64,000 nt of DNA. It comes from Onchocerca volvulus. Lineage: Eukaryota; Nematoda; Chromadorea; Rhabditida; Onchocercidae. The stretch lies in contig HG738140.1 of assembly GCA_000499405.2 (NCBI GenBank), positions 1,445,024 through 1,509,023 on the forward strand, in the 5' to 3' direction. Of this stretch, positions 47,480-59,988 are shown one piece after another. Both the position numbers and the translations under genes were made by a program. Position 1 is the first letter of the stretch. Each line of letters starts with the position of its first letter. The notes beneath the pieces are model-generated. The model had not been told where the DNA came from and searched no databases. It saw only the letters and a program-made list of their open reading frames with translations.

Positions 47480-50400
47480 TGAAAACTTCATTATTGTATA
47501 ATAAGCAGTCGATAATTTTGAAGTGATATTTGAGACCAAAATATTACAGAAGTTCAAATAATAATCATAAATAAATTAAAAATCAATAAACTTTCAATGG
47601 AACCGATCGAATATTCACTCAAAGTATCATTTCGGATCTCCAATTAAATGAGATTATACTGAATTTAAGAATGTTGTTCTTAAAATATAGCAATTATTTT
47701 ATTCATTGTTTGAAAAATACAGTGGATCATACCGAAAACTGACAGCCAGACGAAACTTTACTGACTCGAGAAAAAAATTATATTTTGGCGAAATTTGGGG
47801 TATAAAGCAATTTAACGTTAACAGAAATGTGAAATGCAGTGCAGAAAAAATTGCTAAAAGTTTCAGAAATGAGAATATGCAAGCAGCCTGCGTTGTTTAA
47901 TTTCCAGAAATGCATGCAAATTAATTAAGTCGAAAAATTTTAAATATCCTAATGAAAGAATATAATACCATTTTGAATTTTATGAAAATTGTCGAGTGAA
48001 AAAGGTATTTTCATTTAACGGAGACATTTTTACAGAATTTCCCTTCTTATAGAATTTCGCATCTTATTTCTGATTCTTTTAATTTATTGAACTTGATAAT
48101 TCTAAAAGTCTTTATTGTAATTATGGAAAGCACCTCTTTGATATGATTAATGTAAAAGAAAACAAATACGGTAGGAACTTCCTTCTCCTCTGATGAAAGA
48201 ATTAGTTGTCAATAATAGCAAATAAGCGAAACTGAAAATTAGATAAATTGCAATTTCATGAATAACTAACTTTCAGAAATGCTTTTAGCATGCAATATCT
48301 TAGGTAAAACAATGGCCATATCTGGAGAAAGAAAATAAAAAGTTAGAAATAATTAGTTGTGATGAGATGAGAACGAATGTATGACTGTAAATATTTTCCC
48401 GATCACAGAATGTTATTGCCATCAGCAAGTTGCTAACAATACCGTAAAGCAAGAATGCGGTTTACTCCGAAATTGAGTTTGAATTTTCTGCAAAATTACG
48501 TAAGAATGTTACTAGTGATTCATCACTTAGCTGAATGGTTTGTAATTTTCCCAGTCAATTTTCAATCTACAGTATACTAAACTCCGCATGACAATTTCTA
48601 TGCGATTTTTTGATTCTTCTGAAATTTCTCATATTCAGCTAGACGATTCGACGCGAATCAAAACAGATAATGTTCTCTCGATGTTTCTTTCTGATTGTGA
48701 CAAAATTATAGGAATTTATTCTGCTTTTCAGTTCTCACAGGTGTCTTCAATTTTCTTATTTCACCTACTTGGAAAACGAATTTCAAGGTTGGATAATTAA
48801 ATCTTTATTATTGATAAACTTCTCAATACATTAACGAACGCAGCAATTATATCAACAATACAATTTAGAAAAAATCAAAAGGACAATTTTCATGACGATA
48901 ACATAATACGAAGAAAAAGCGATATTATAACGTAAATAAAGAGAAAACTAAATACCCAAGCTGGACCATCCAACCGTCATATAAGCCCATTCTTTAAATG
49001 ATCATGTGCTCAGGACACTCTTCGTGGTTGGAAGATACCATTCTCGGGTTACAAGAAAGCTCCTTTGTGGTCACAGGAGTATGTGCTTTTGATAGCGAAA
49101 GCGGGTGCGTCTTTGTTAGTGTGTGACTACAACAAATACGCAGTGTTAAATTTAAAATAAAGGAATCACTGATTCTCTTTTTTTTATCCTTGCGATTTCA
49201 GTGACACATCCTTTCTGTTCATTTCATATGAATTTGCAATAATATTCGTTAAAAATACGGCATTATTATCAACATAGCAATGATAACATGAACATTCTGA
49301 ATGCTTCTGTTTTCTCGTTGTCTTTTAGAATTTAGTTTTAATGCAAAAATTTTAGATTTAAAAAAAAAAATGAAACATCGAAAAAATCAGATTTTATGTC
49401 AAACTTTTTAATATAATTTTTTGCAGAAAATCGTTTTCTTAACAAATGAACAGTTCAAATGCTTGAAATTATGTTTTACATCAGAATAATGAAGTGATTG
49501 AAATAGTATCAAATAGGATCAAAATTTTAATATTTTGTTCGACTTTATTGGAAACTATAGTGTTTTCAATATTCACTTTTTATCTGTATACAAATTTTAG
49601 GTAACAAATCCCAAAATTTTCCATTTCATCTCCAGCATAAGCAATGAATAATTCGTATTATTCGCATGCTATACTTACAACCCAGTTAATTGCATTAATT
49701 ATAAGCTTCGTAAATATTCGATTACTAAAATATCAAAAAGCGAAAACAAACATAAGCAACGCTGAAAAGCATATGAGAATAGACTAACACAATTTTTTCC
49801 TTTGCAGTATTACTAAGGTAATAAAGCTATAATCAAAATCATTCTCATGGTTTTTAAGTCGCTGTTTACATCTAACAAATTATAGATTTTATTCGGCTCT
49901 CGAATTATCGAGGAACAATAAGTTTAACACACAAACACTTTATTACCGGACAAAACATAAAGTAAAAATGTTAAATTTTGCGGTAATCGTACATTATTGA
50001 TCCTTGTTGTTTGAACTTCTATTTGGTCCATCCATTGTTTCCCTTAATATTTTGTCTATCACTGAAACATAATTCGGATATCCCATTTAATCGAAAGAAG
50101 GAATTGGAAAAAATTTCTGGATAGATTTTTGTGCGATACTTTATTGTAAGGACACAATCTCAAAATGAATTTTTTAAAATATTTTTATCAGTATTTTCAT
50201 CATATATTTCATTACATGTTACTGCATTTAATATAATCTATTCAGTGATTTTGTTTGTTAATTTGGAATTTGAGTTCGTGATGTAATATTTGTATTTCAA
50301 ACATTTAAAATCTCAGTTCAAATTAAATATGGAATTTTAGAAGCTTTAAGCTCTCTTTCTTTTTTCAGCACAAGAATTATTATCTTTTATGTTCTTGAGA

Positions 50401-50970
50401 ATATTCAGAAGCATCTGTTTGCCACAAAAATTGAAATAAGACTAATAAACTATTTTGCAAAAAAAAATTTCGCCATAATCAAGCCTCTGAGAATTGTTTC
50501 AGATCGATTTTATTAACTGAGCTTTATTCATCTAATACATTCAACTCAATATCATCGATGCATGTCTGATAATAAAAGTAAACGCAACATTTTTAAATAG
50601 AGAAATATTTTAGAAATTAGATGCTGAAAAGGATCCAATCTTAATGCAATTGTTTTTTTTTTTTTCACGATCTAACAAATTTTCCACAAAAAATCTGCTG
50701 AAATAAAGCAAATCAAATTAATTCATCAATACAAATAGAATTTAAGTTCATTCTTCTGATGTCCATGGTCATTAAAAAATCCACAAATCTTATTAAATAT
50801 ACTTTGAGTTTCAAAGAAATCAAGTATAGATAGTTTTACAATCGAAAGCCTGAGACTTTTGTTGAAAATCGAAAATATTAGAAATTTTAGCAGAATCCAA
50901 TTTAATTTCGTATCAACTGAAATGAGCCGAATTCCAATTTAAAAAAAAAAAATTTTTCCTTGCCTAATGC
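47480..50970. other. Mostly gene-free DNA between receptor remnants
   Basis: The segment about 48980-49150 matches 56240-56450 (CAAGAAAGCTCCT...AGTATG and TTTGTTAG), which at 56 kb lies 3' of a receptor gene. Other ORFs here (47706-47900 +, 48588-48800 +) show no recognisable domain. The last few hundred bases are the 3' flank of the minus-strand receptor. Confidence 0.5.
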
Positions 50971-50971
50971 T

Positions 50972-51940
50972 TCAGGACATTGGAACATTGATAGATGTAA
51001 CAGTAGTAGTCTTTCTAATTGCAATAAACAAACGCAAGCGTGAAAAAAATTTTTTTATAATGTCACGAGCCTGTTTATTGTAAATAAAATAGACTGTGGG
51101 TAATACGGCGCGACTGGAAATACCGTAACAGTTGATAAAAATGCCCAATGGTATATTAGCTTTCTGGCCTAAAAATTTTAATATGACAAGTGGCAAAAAA
51201 TTGAAAACAAGAACTGTACTTTCTAATGCGCCGCAAATTATTGCTGCTTGAATCAACATGATTCGTTCGTGACCTCCAGTGTTCGCTATAATTGATGCAT
51301 GCATTCGTGAATTTTCTAAATATACTTATTCAATGTAGAAACAAAATGAAGCGAAATAAAAAAGGTTTAGAAAAATTCGGTGAATTCGGGAACAAAATTA
51401 CTAAAAGGAATTATCAGACAACATAAAGATAAGAATAATAATTTATATCTTGGTTTTGTCTTTTTTTACTTCGGAAAGAAAGAATTTAGTGGAACTAACC
51501 TTGACTTTGATTGATATCTGAAACAGATAGACGTTTACGACGGATACTATAGAATATCGCGATATACATAACGAACATAGCAACAGGCAAAAATATTATC
51601 CATGTTTGACGAAAACTGAATGATGAATCACAAGATTGTTATTAAATATCATCTAACAGATAGTTTATGCAACAGTGGAAAATTCGAAAAATATTGCTGT
51701 TATGGCATTACTTTGAGATTTTTTGAAAAACTGTTGGTTGTTGGAATAATACAATGAGAAATCTGAGTTAAATCTTTGCAATTTAACTTCAAGCTTAATG
51801 TTCTTAATGTTTATCAGAACTCAAAATGAAATTCATTTGTTACCTCGAATAAATATTTCCGCTTTCTCCTGACTGTTTCGTACAATTTCTTTTCCAGTGG
51901 AAATTCGAGGCATAGTATCTTACTGTGCAATAATAAAAAT
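50972..51940 (-). CDS. Serpentine (7TM) receptor, minus strand, 3' three exons
   Basis: Exons in order: 51940-51844 (97 nt, extracellular loop 2, NFHWKRNCTKQSGESG; its acceptor falls in the N run), 51615-51500 (116 nt, TM5 WIIFLPVAMFVMYIAIF then RRKR) and 51315-50972 (TM6 IMLIQAAIICGALE, TM7 INCYGISSRAVLPTVYFIY, cytoplasmic tail, stop). Exon lengths and phases (2, then 1) match the plus-strand gene at 54197. TM1-TM4 should lie in the gap at 51941-52725 or beyond. The motifs resemble nematode Srx-type chemoreceptors, which act in the plasma membrane of sensory cells; ligand unknown. The visible part is intact. Confidence 0.75.
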
Positions 51941-52725
51941 NNNNNNNNNNNNNNNNNNNNNNNNNNNNNNNNNNNNNNNNNNNNNNNNNNNNNNNNNNNN
52001 NNNNNNNNNNNNNNNNNNNNNNNNNNNNNNNNNNNNNNNNNNNNNNNNNNNNNNNNNNNNNNNNNNNNNNNNNNNNNNNNNNNNNNNNNNNNNNNNNNNN
52101 NNNNNNNNNNNNNNNNNNNNNNNNNNNNNNNNNNNNNNNNNNNNNNNNNNNNNNNNNNNNNNNNNNNNNNNNNNNNNNNNNNNNNNNNNNNNNNNNNNNN
52201 NNNNNNNNNNNNNNNNNNNNNNNNNNNNNNNNNNNNNNNNNNNNNNNNNNNNNNNNNNNNNNNNNNNNNNNNNNNNNNNNNNNNNNNNNNNNNNNNNNNN
52301 NNNNNNNNNNNNNNNNNNNNNNNNNNNNNNNNNNNNNNNNNNNNNNNNNNNNNNNNNNNNNNNNNNNNNNNNNNNNNNNNNNNNNNNNNNNNNNNNNNNN
52401 NNNNNNNNNNNNNNNNNNNNNNNNNNNNNNNNNNNNNNNNNNNNNNNNNNNNNNNNNNNNNNNNNNNNNNNNNNNNNNNNNNNNNNNNNNNNNNNNNNNN
52501 NNNNNNNNNNNNNNNNNNNNNNNNNNNNNNNNNNNNNNNNNNNNNNNNNNNNNNNNNNNNNNNNNNNNNNNNNNNNNNNNNNNNNNNNNNNNNNNNNNNN
52601 NNNNNNNNNNNNNNNNNNNNNNNNNNNNNNNNNNNNNNNNNNNNNNNNNNNNNNNNNNNNNNNNNNNNNNNNNNNNNNNNNNNNNNNNNNNNNNNNNNNN
52701 NNNNNNNNNNNNNNNNNNNNNNNNN
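51941..52725. other. Assembly gap (785 N)
   Basis: A run of N that removes the 5' exons of the minus-strand receptor. It shows that the window comes from a scaffold. Confidence 0.99.
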
Positions 52726-53330
52726 ACTCAGCAAACTTTCCTAATCAATTTTCGATATTGTAATAAAGATTCAACTGAATAACAGCTTCACTATCTGCAA
52801 CGAAAATATTGTCAAGTTTTTTTGTTAAATTTCGATTGAAAAAATTGCATAAATATTCGAGAAATTAACATTTGATTCCGAAATCAAGTTACAAGTTTTA
52901 GTTGAAAATACCGATGATTGAGAGCTTTCTAATTTAGAAACAAGTGTTATTTTTTCGTATTGGATCAATGAATGGAAGCATTATGACAGATTAAAATATT
53001 CATATTGCACGTCTCGACAATATAGCAATGTTCTTATGATTAATAATTTATGATATTTTTTCCCTATATACTATATCAATTCCTTCTAGCAATTTATTTT
53101 TAACACTATTTGTTATATACTCTAATTTCTCTTAAATACAATCTGTTGCACTGTATAATATATAAAATTGAATTATCGTCGCTACTACTTCTAATTTGTA
53201 TGCCTTTCCATTTTCGATTCTTCTTTATAGTCCAGACCTGAGCATACTAAATCAGTGTTAATCACACATCACAATAACATTTACTTTGAAAACAAAAATT
53301 GTTTCTTCTGTTTCAAACTGATATACAACA
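52726..53330. other. AT-rich stretch between receptor gap and Helitron end
   Basis: No receptor exon 1 or 2 could be read here, although spacing in the plus-strand gene would place exon 1 near 52.9-53.0 kb. Nothing else is recognised. Confidence 0.4.
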
Positions 53331-53333
53331 AAT

Positions 53334-53570
53334 CTTCATAAATTAAAATGTGAATGCTACTTATTACCCGAATGGATCTCCGGAAGATCTTAACCGATTC
53401 CTTTAAAATTTTGACAAAACCTTGTGTCCCAATAGGGCATCATTTTTATATAGATTTATTCACTTTTTTGACGTGTCACGTACGTGATAATTAAAAGTAA
53501 GAGGGAGGACAGAGTTTATTGATTACGCCTTCCTTTTTTTCTCCCACTCCTTCCTCATCTCCCTTTCTTT
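53334..53570 (+). mobile_element. Helitron 5' end
   Basis: TCTTCATAAATTAAAATGTG after an A, followed by CGAATGGATCTCCGGAAGATC, a TTTTGACAAAACCTTGTGTCC segment, the perfect palindrome TCACGTACGTGA (53476-53487) and a TTTATTGATTACGCC segment. It matches 27334-27500. It ends at the AAT microsatellite. Confidence 0.65.
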
Positions 53571-53581
53571 CTTTCTTTTTC

Positions 53582-53582
<1 letters not shown>

Positions 53583-53645
<63 letters not shown>
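53583..53645. repeat. (AAT)n microsatellite
   Basis: A near-perfect AAT run. It forms the junction between Helitron DNA on the left and the receptor upstream flank (the inverted copy of 1-640) on the right. Confidence 0.95.
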
Positions 53646-53648
<3 letters not shown>

Positions 53649-54196
53649 TGACAGTTATAGCGATAGTATCAGTATTAATAGCAGTAGTGATAACAATAAT
53701 GATAATAATAATAACAATAATAAGCGCAGTAGCAATGATAATAATAATATCTATAAGCTATTGCAAAAACATTACTGAAAGATTAATTTCATTATAACAA
53801 TATGTTGATTAAAGAGCTGAAATCCTGAAAGAATAACTAAATTAATGGAAAGATTGTATTTAAATTGGTTTTTTACATAATTTTATATAATATCAGAAAT
53901 CCATGTTGCTATCTGTATTTGTTATTATCAATACACGGATAATTACAAAGATTTTGCTAATTATCGAAATCTTCGATGGCAGTTGCATAAGGAATGAAAA
54001 TCCCATTTTACATCAAATTGTAATTGCTTCTTGGATGTTAATACATTTCATTAATTTCGTTCAGTATTTCGAAATTCGAAATTCAAATTCATGATTCTTT
54101 GAAGGACATATCTTACGCATCGGAACTTCATGCCAGTTGAAATTTCTTCTTATCGTATTGAAGTCATAATGAAAGCAAAAACTATTGGTGAATAAT

Positions 54197-56163
54197 ATGG
54201 CAGCTTCTTCTCACTATATTACCATATTATTTCTAATATTCGCTTCAAACTGCTATGAAGGAAATACGACAAATATTTTCGACATAAGAGATGAATATAA
54301 TACGGTAAAAAAATATGTCGCAATTATACTGTTTTCATTTTTCCTCTTGTACGGTATTGTTAGCAATGCACTAATTGCGATTATATTCTGCAGTCGGAAT
54401 ATTCATTACAGTCGTGCATTTATCCTTATCACATCCCAACTTATCATTTGCAGCTTCTTGAACTTTATCCCACAAGTAACCATTGTGTTGCTTGAAATGC
54501 TAAAAACCAAAGGTTCTGATGGTAGGTTGTTTTTTAATATTTTTCGTATGTCGCCCGCTTATTATCATTCATTTGGAAAATTGCGCATAATTAAAATCGC
54601 AAATGTTATTTTGATTAGCTGCTATTTTTTCATTGTTAAATAAAGTTGAATTAGATTTCTTTATAGGATTGTCATAGGCACATTTGGCATGATAGGCATT
54701 TTAATTATATTCTGTTAAGACAATTTTGCATTAAAAAATTTATTAATACTTCAGCAAATAAATCAACATGGACTCACAGCATATTCGCTACTATAAATAC
54801 ATTTTCCTTCTTCGCTACGTTGCATTTTACATTTTTTTTGGCAGTGAATCGCCTTGTGGCCATAAATTTGCCGAAATTCAGTGCTTTTTTCGAATCAGGA
54901 AAGTTCTATATTCTCATCGCTTGCGTGTGGTTGTCTGTTCTCGGTATGATCCATCAATACCTTTTATGCATTTCTTAAATAATCATTAATTTCAAATGAA
55001 CCTGCAATAGACTTTCTGATCATAAAATACTGCAAAAACAATAGCTATATGTAGACTATTCATTTCTGAGAGATTTTAGTAAAAATTCTTCAATATGAGT
55101 TGTAATAAAATTTTGGTTCGTTCAATTGCTAGACAATCAATAAGCACATAATTAATTTGATTGAAATTACCAAAACGTGTTCAGGCTTAGCCAACATGCA
55201 AGTGTGACATTAGAAGTTTATCATGTCAATCTCAATGCTTATAATAAGTCTCTTTAAATTTCTAAAATGCTTTTTAGTAATATCGCTCACAGAGTTTCAT
55301 TATTGCATTAAAACTTTCAATGCTTCGAATTTGCAATGGTCTTTCAACTGCACCAAAATAACAGTCGAAAGTGGAGCAATTTTTTTGAAGTTCATTATTT
55401 TTAATTTCAAACTAATACTGTTTGTTTTTATTTATTTAAACTTTGATAGAATATATCAACATTGCTGCATGTGCTATAAGAAGTAAAATTAATTTTTATT
55501 GATTCGAAGTATATTTCTTCAATTTTCCCTTTCATTGAAGCAATTATTTTCCATCAGTTGATATCTTTACTCATCGCTATTCGCTAATTTCTTTGCAGAA
55601 TTCGTTATATTTGGACTCTGACGCTGCCAATGGCAATGTTTGCAATATATATTCCAATATTTTGCAACATGCGTCGCAAACGGAGGAATGTTTTGGTGTT
55701 ACGCAAAACAAACGGTAGCATTGCGCTGCTTTTTGTTTCGCACGGTCAAAGAAATAGTATAAATTATGTTCATTTGTGAAAAGTATTCTTCTCAAATGTT
55801 TTAAAAAAATCAAAAAAAGAATAATTTTTTGTATTATATTTAATCATTTCAAGAATGTTTGTAGAACATGCTGTGCAGAATGTAATAAGAAGTGGTAAAG
55901 ATGAGTGGTCGATGTTAATTCAAGCAGCTATAATTTGTGGCGTAATGGAAATTGAAATCATCTGTTTCTATTTTTTGCCGCAATTTGCTGAAAAATTCGG
56001 AGATAAAGAAACCAAAATTCCCATTAATATTTTCATCAATTGCTATGTAATTTTCAATGGCGCCGTATTACCTACTGTCAATCTAATTTTTATCAAACGA
56101 TTTCGTGATGAATTGAAACAGAAAATTGTAGAATTGCTATTCAAAATTAAAAACATGAAGTAA
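54197..56163 (+). CDS. Serpentine (7TM) receptor, plus strand, five exons, one damaged acceptor
   Basis: Exons: 54197-54521 (signal-like start, TM1 with YGIVSNALIAIIF, TM2), 54755-54943 (TM3 FFLAVNRLVAI, TM4 ILIACVWLSVLGM), 55293-55389 (loop 2, NLQWSFNCTK), 55599-55714 (TM5 RYIWTLTLPMAMFAIYIPIF then RRKRR), and 55844-56163 (TM6 SMLIQAAIICGVME, TM7 INCYVIFNGAVLPTVNLIF, tail). Phases agree at the first three junctions, and the sum is 348 codons, normal for nematode Srx-type receptors (N-R-L in place of D-R-Y after TM3). At the last junction the position equivalent to the minus-strand acceptor reads AA (55842-55843), and the nearby AG at 55852-55853 would shift the frame. The gene may therefore be newly broken. 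ATG 54197 is chosen because the upstream TTG is not a normal eukaryotic start. Confidence 0.78.
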
Positions 56164-56169
56164 ATGTTT

Positions 56170-57495
56170 GTTGTATGCCAACTATTTCAATAGCTTTGAG
56201 AGAAATTCATCCGATTTCTCATGCATGGTAAACAATTGTGTTCAATTTCTGCGCAGTATCCGACCGAGCTCATGGCTGCTTATTCTTTGAAATGATCTTT
56301 GTGGTCAGGACCCTCATCTTCTTCAATCGTGATATTATTTTCGAGCTGCAAGAAAGCTCCTGTGTTGTATCAGAAGTATGCACCTTTGTTAGCGCATGAG
56401 AATGCGCTTGTGGTTAGCGCATGATGAAAGAGAGCTCTTTTTCAAAACTCACTGACTTAATAGACAAAAAAATGATTTCACAATTACTAAGCAAATATGC
56501 AATATCAAATTTAAAACAGAGGAATCACTGATTTTTTTTTATCAAGCAATATAAAAGATATTTTGAATTGTTTTTTTTTTTTGAGAAATGATGAAATGCA
56601 AATATCTGTTTGTTTCTTCGTTTTTCTTTTCCATCTCACATTTTGCTAAGGTAAATGAATTAATTTTCATAACTAAGCAACAAACTTAAAAAATAAAAAA
56701 AAAATTCAACCCGAAAATCTTAAATTCGAAAATCGCTATGCATGCATGCAATATAATAATCCATCAATAATGTTCCAAGTTGAAATGTTATACCAGAAAC
56801 CTTTTCGAAGTTTAAAAAAGTTTTCAGGAAAATTTTGATTGTAACGAGTAGAAGTTTCATTGTTACCATAAATGAGAAGGCAAATGCAGCATTTTTTAAA
56901 ACTTATTTCTTTATATTTCAAATTTATTATGATAAAGTCCATTCCAATGCATACCAATACTATTCGATATTCAAATTACACGTCGAAGGACAATAAATAC
57001 AATTCGTCTCTTTTGATATATCGTTGTTATTATCATTAATGTCATAATTACGCTATCAGCTTTAATGAGATGTATTTTATCTTCACCATCTGCTTCAATT
57101 CCAAGCAAATTTTGGCAACCAAAATGTTTTCTTGCTTCGATCTAAATTTATTTGACTTTTGACCTTTGAGATAAAAATGTGCAAATAATTGATTGAAATG
57201 AAAATTCAGTGATCGATTACTGTTTTATTCGATTCAAATATACATTTATTCAGAATTATTCATTCATGACTGTTAGTTCAAATTATAAGACAATAACTTT
57301 TGCTACTGTAATTCGGCTTTGAAGATTGTAATTACTTTCTCTAATATGCTTTTCCAACAGCTTTCTAAAAAGTTCTTCGGTTTAATTTTGGAATAATAAT
57401 ATAGCAGCCTTTCTAAAGTTAACATCAAAATTTTACTTTAAACATAAATACTGCAGCATTTTCAAGATGGGAGAATTATGGCACATATATCTAAC
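56170..57495. repeat. 3' flank of plus-strand receptor, partly duplicated elsewhere
   Basis: 56240-56450 matches 48980-49150, and 56540-56815 matches 12395-12615. The rest is AT-rich and holds no gene that I recognise; the ORF at 56736-56957 (-) has no visible domain. Confidence 0.55.
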
Positions 57496-57500
57496 CATTT

Positions 57501-59410
57501 TGCAAAATGGCTGATCGTAAACCATCCTATAATTTTTCATATTTTATGCATATTATATATATATATTATTAAGTAACTAGTACGTTTGATCAAATTTCAA
57601 TTACTTATTGAACCAATCAATTATCAGTCATTAGCAGATCGATTGAAACAAATTAAATTTTATCAATATGAAGCATATTTATATTCATTGAATCATGCAA
57701 GCTAATATCATGATAAAGTAAAAAATCTTTGGTAAAACGATATATCATTATCAGATAATTTGAATATGATAATTTGAATATCATTTGAGATTACGATTTA
57801 TTCATCAATCAATAAATTGCCAATTTCAATACCAGTTTAGTTAATCCAAATATACCGTATTACACCAGATACAGTACTCAGTAATAGAAAATACAGCGCA
57901 AACTGCATACGAATTCACTCATTTCATATAAATTGTAATGGATTTTGTGCAACTAATTAATTAATTATATCGATTAAAATAAGTCTTCATTTATGCAAAA
58001 TTTATTGTGCAAACACACAAATAATGGCGATGATAAATGAAGCATCTCATCCTGTCTGATGATTCCATTATTTAGCGATTTCTAATGTGGTATTTCACTG
58101 AGCGATCATATAAAGATAGACCAAAGAAATACAGAAGTACCAATGATTAGTCATTATTTGTAATTGTTAGTAATAAAATCAAGAAAAAATAAATTTGTTC
58201 CCACACTAAAAAGTTATAATATTTTATGAATCATTTTTTGTTATTAAAAAAGAAGTAGAAACTTTTATAGAATGATGCATTTGTAAATATTCATAAAAAA
58301 TCATGGAATTTTGGCATTTTCTCTCAATTCCTAAAATATTATACGACATTTGAAGAAAGAAATATTTTTATTCAATTAGATTTCTTATTCAATTGACAGA
58401 ATGTTGATAAGTTTTAGTGATAAGTTTAACTATCGAATAGTGTATCGAATAAAAAAAAATAATGAGTAATTATAAAGCTTAAATAACTGTACGTTTCACA
58501 TATTTTTGTTTTTGTATTCTAATTTTTTTTATTTCGAATGTTACATGTTTATTAAAATTTCTTTTACTTCTTACATCATATGTCATGTCACCTAAAATTT
58601 CATACGCCAAAAACTTCCTTCATATATCATAACTTACTTCAACTTCTTTTATCTCGCCATGCAAAATTTGCAATGTTTCACCTAAATATTTTCGTGATAA
58701 TTATATTATCGAAGAAATAAAATTATATGTGATATTTCATCCAGATTGACTTATCATCTAAATTTTGCAACTTTTCATCTAAATTTTGCAACGACGATAA
58801 TTGTATGAAATGATAGAAAAATTATTGTACGAACTTCAATAAATCAAGCCTTAATTCTATTTTACATGCATAGTTTTAAAATTAGCATCATTTTGATGGT
58901 GTAAATGGTCAAAAAGAAAAGAAAAAATTGAAATTAAAGCTTTAAATCATTAAATTAGTGGTTAGATTAACATGCTTCTCTGTTATACCATATTTTCATA
59001 AATTTGCAATTCCTTATACTAGTGATTAGAAAAAAAAAAGAAAAAAAAAACATGTTCTCTGTTATATCACCATTTTTATAAAAGTTGCAATTTATTAAAT
59101 TAATAGTTATTTTACATGTTCCGCTATTTTTATAAAGTTGCAAAATGAAGTTGCTATTCATTAAATTTGTAGTTAGATTTTTTTTTTCTGGTGTACCTTT
59201 AATTTTTATCAGTGGAAAATTTTGTTTGATAAGAATCAAATGATAAGAGATGAATGATAAGAATAAGAGAGAACTTTATCACTTTTTTAAATCAAAATTT
59301 TATAATTTAATCAGAACTGAATCATTTTTTCCTTTCTTATTTAATTTATTTAACTTACATTTAATGGATCAGATGATGAATTTTCAATTGAGTTATGATA
59401 GTGATCTTAT
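57501..59410. repeat. Module Z, copy 3
   Basis: Direct repeat of 14257-16070 and 28482-30335, more like the latter. The copy 1 peptide ORF is not open here. No counterpart of the 16.2 kb ORF follows it. Confidence 0.8.
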
Positions 59411-59414
59411 CAGT

Positions 59415-59934
59415 TTTTATTGATCTATTTTAATTCAATTTTCGTAGATAAATAATCATCAATTACATTTTTGACAAAGAAATCACTTAAATATCTTTCA
59501 TTTCTCTTTTTAGTTTATACATAATTTTCATTTTAAGCAATTCTTTAAATTTGTAAATTCATTGAAAGTCCCTAAATTTACTTTTGAAACTACTTGTTTA
59601 ACTTTTGAAATATACACATGAAATTAACATACAACAATGGTGCTATGCTACACATCTGGCAAAATTCTATCAGTTGAGAATGTGTGTTCAATTTGTAGTC
59701 ACCACTTTTGAGCAAATAATTACATAATTTGTATTGTTTATGTTGTTGTTGTAATTATGTTGTTTACTACATTAGCTAAAGATGAATTATTTGAGTTTAG
59801 ATAAACAGAATTTGCCTTCAGAATTCTTCGAATTCTTTTCCAAATTTCAATGTTAATTATATTTATTTATGATTATTATTATTATTATTGCTAGCATTAT
59901 TATTATTATTATTATTACTATTACTATTATTATC

Positions 59935-59988
<54 letters not shown>

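Noticed and set aside
51814..52763. Long ORFs on both strands across the N run
   Set aside because: They are open only because N codons are not stops. The real coding part at the left edge is the receptor exon in another frame.
53519..53797. 92-codon ORF with a long Ile run
   Set aside because: It is the translation of the AAT microsatellite and its imperfect flank; no real protein features.
53903..54094. 63-codon hydrophobic ORF upstream of the receptor, nearly identical at 192-383 (-)
   Set aside because: The two copies differ at three nonsynonymous sites and one synonymous site, so no protein-level constraint is visible; similarity is explained by the recent inverted duplication.
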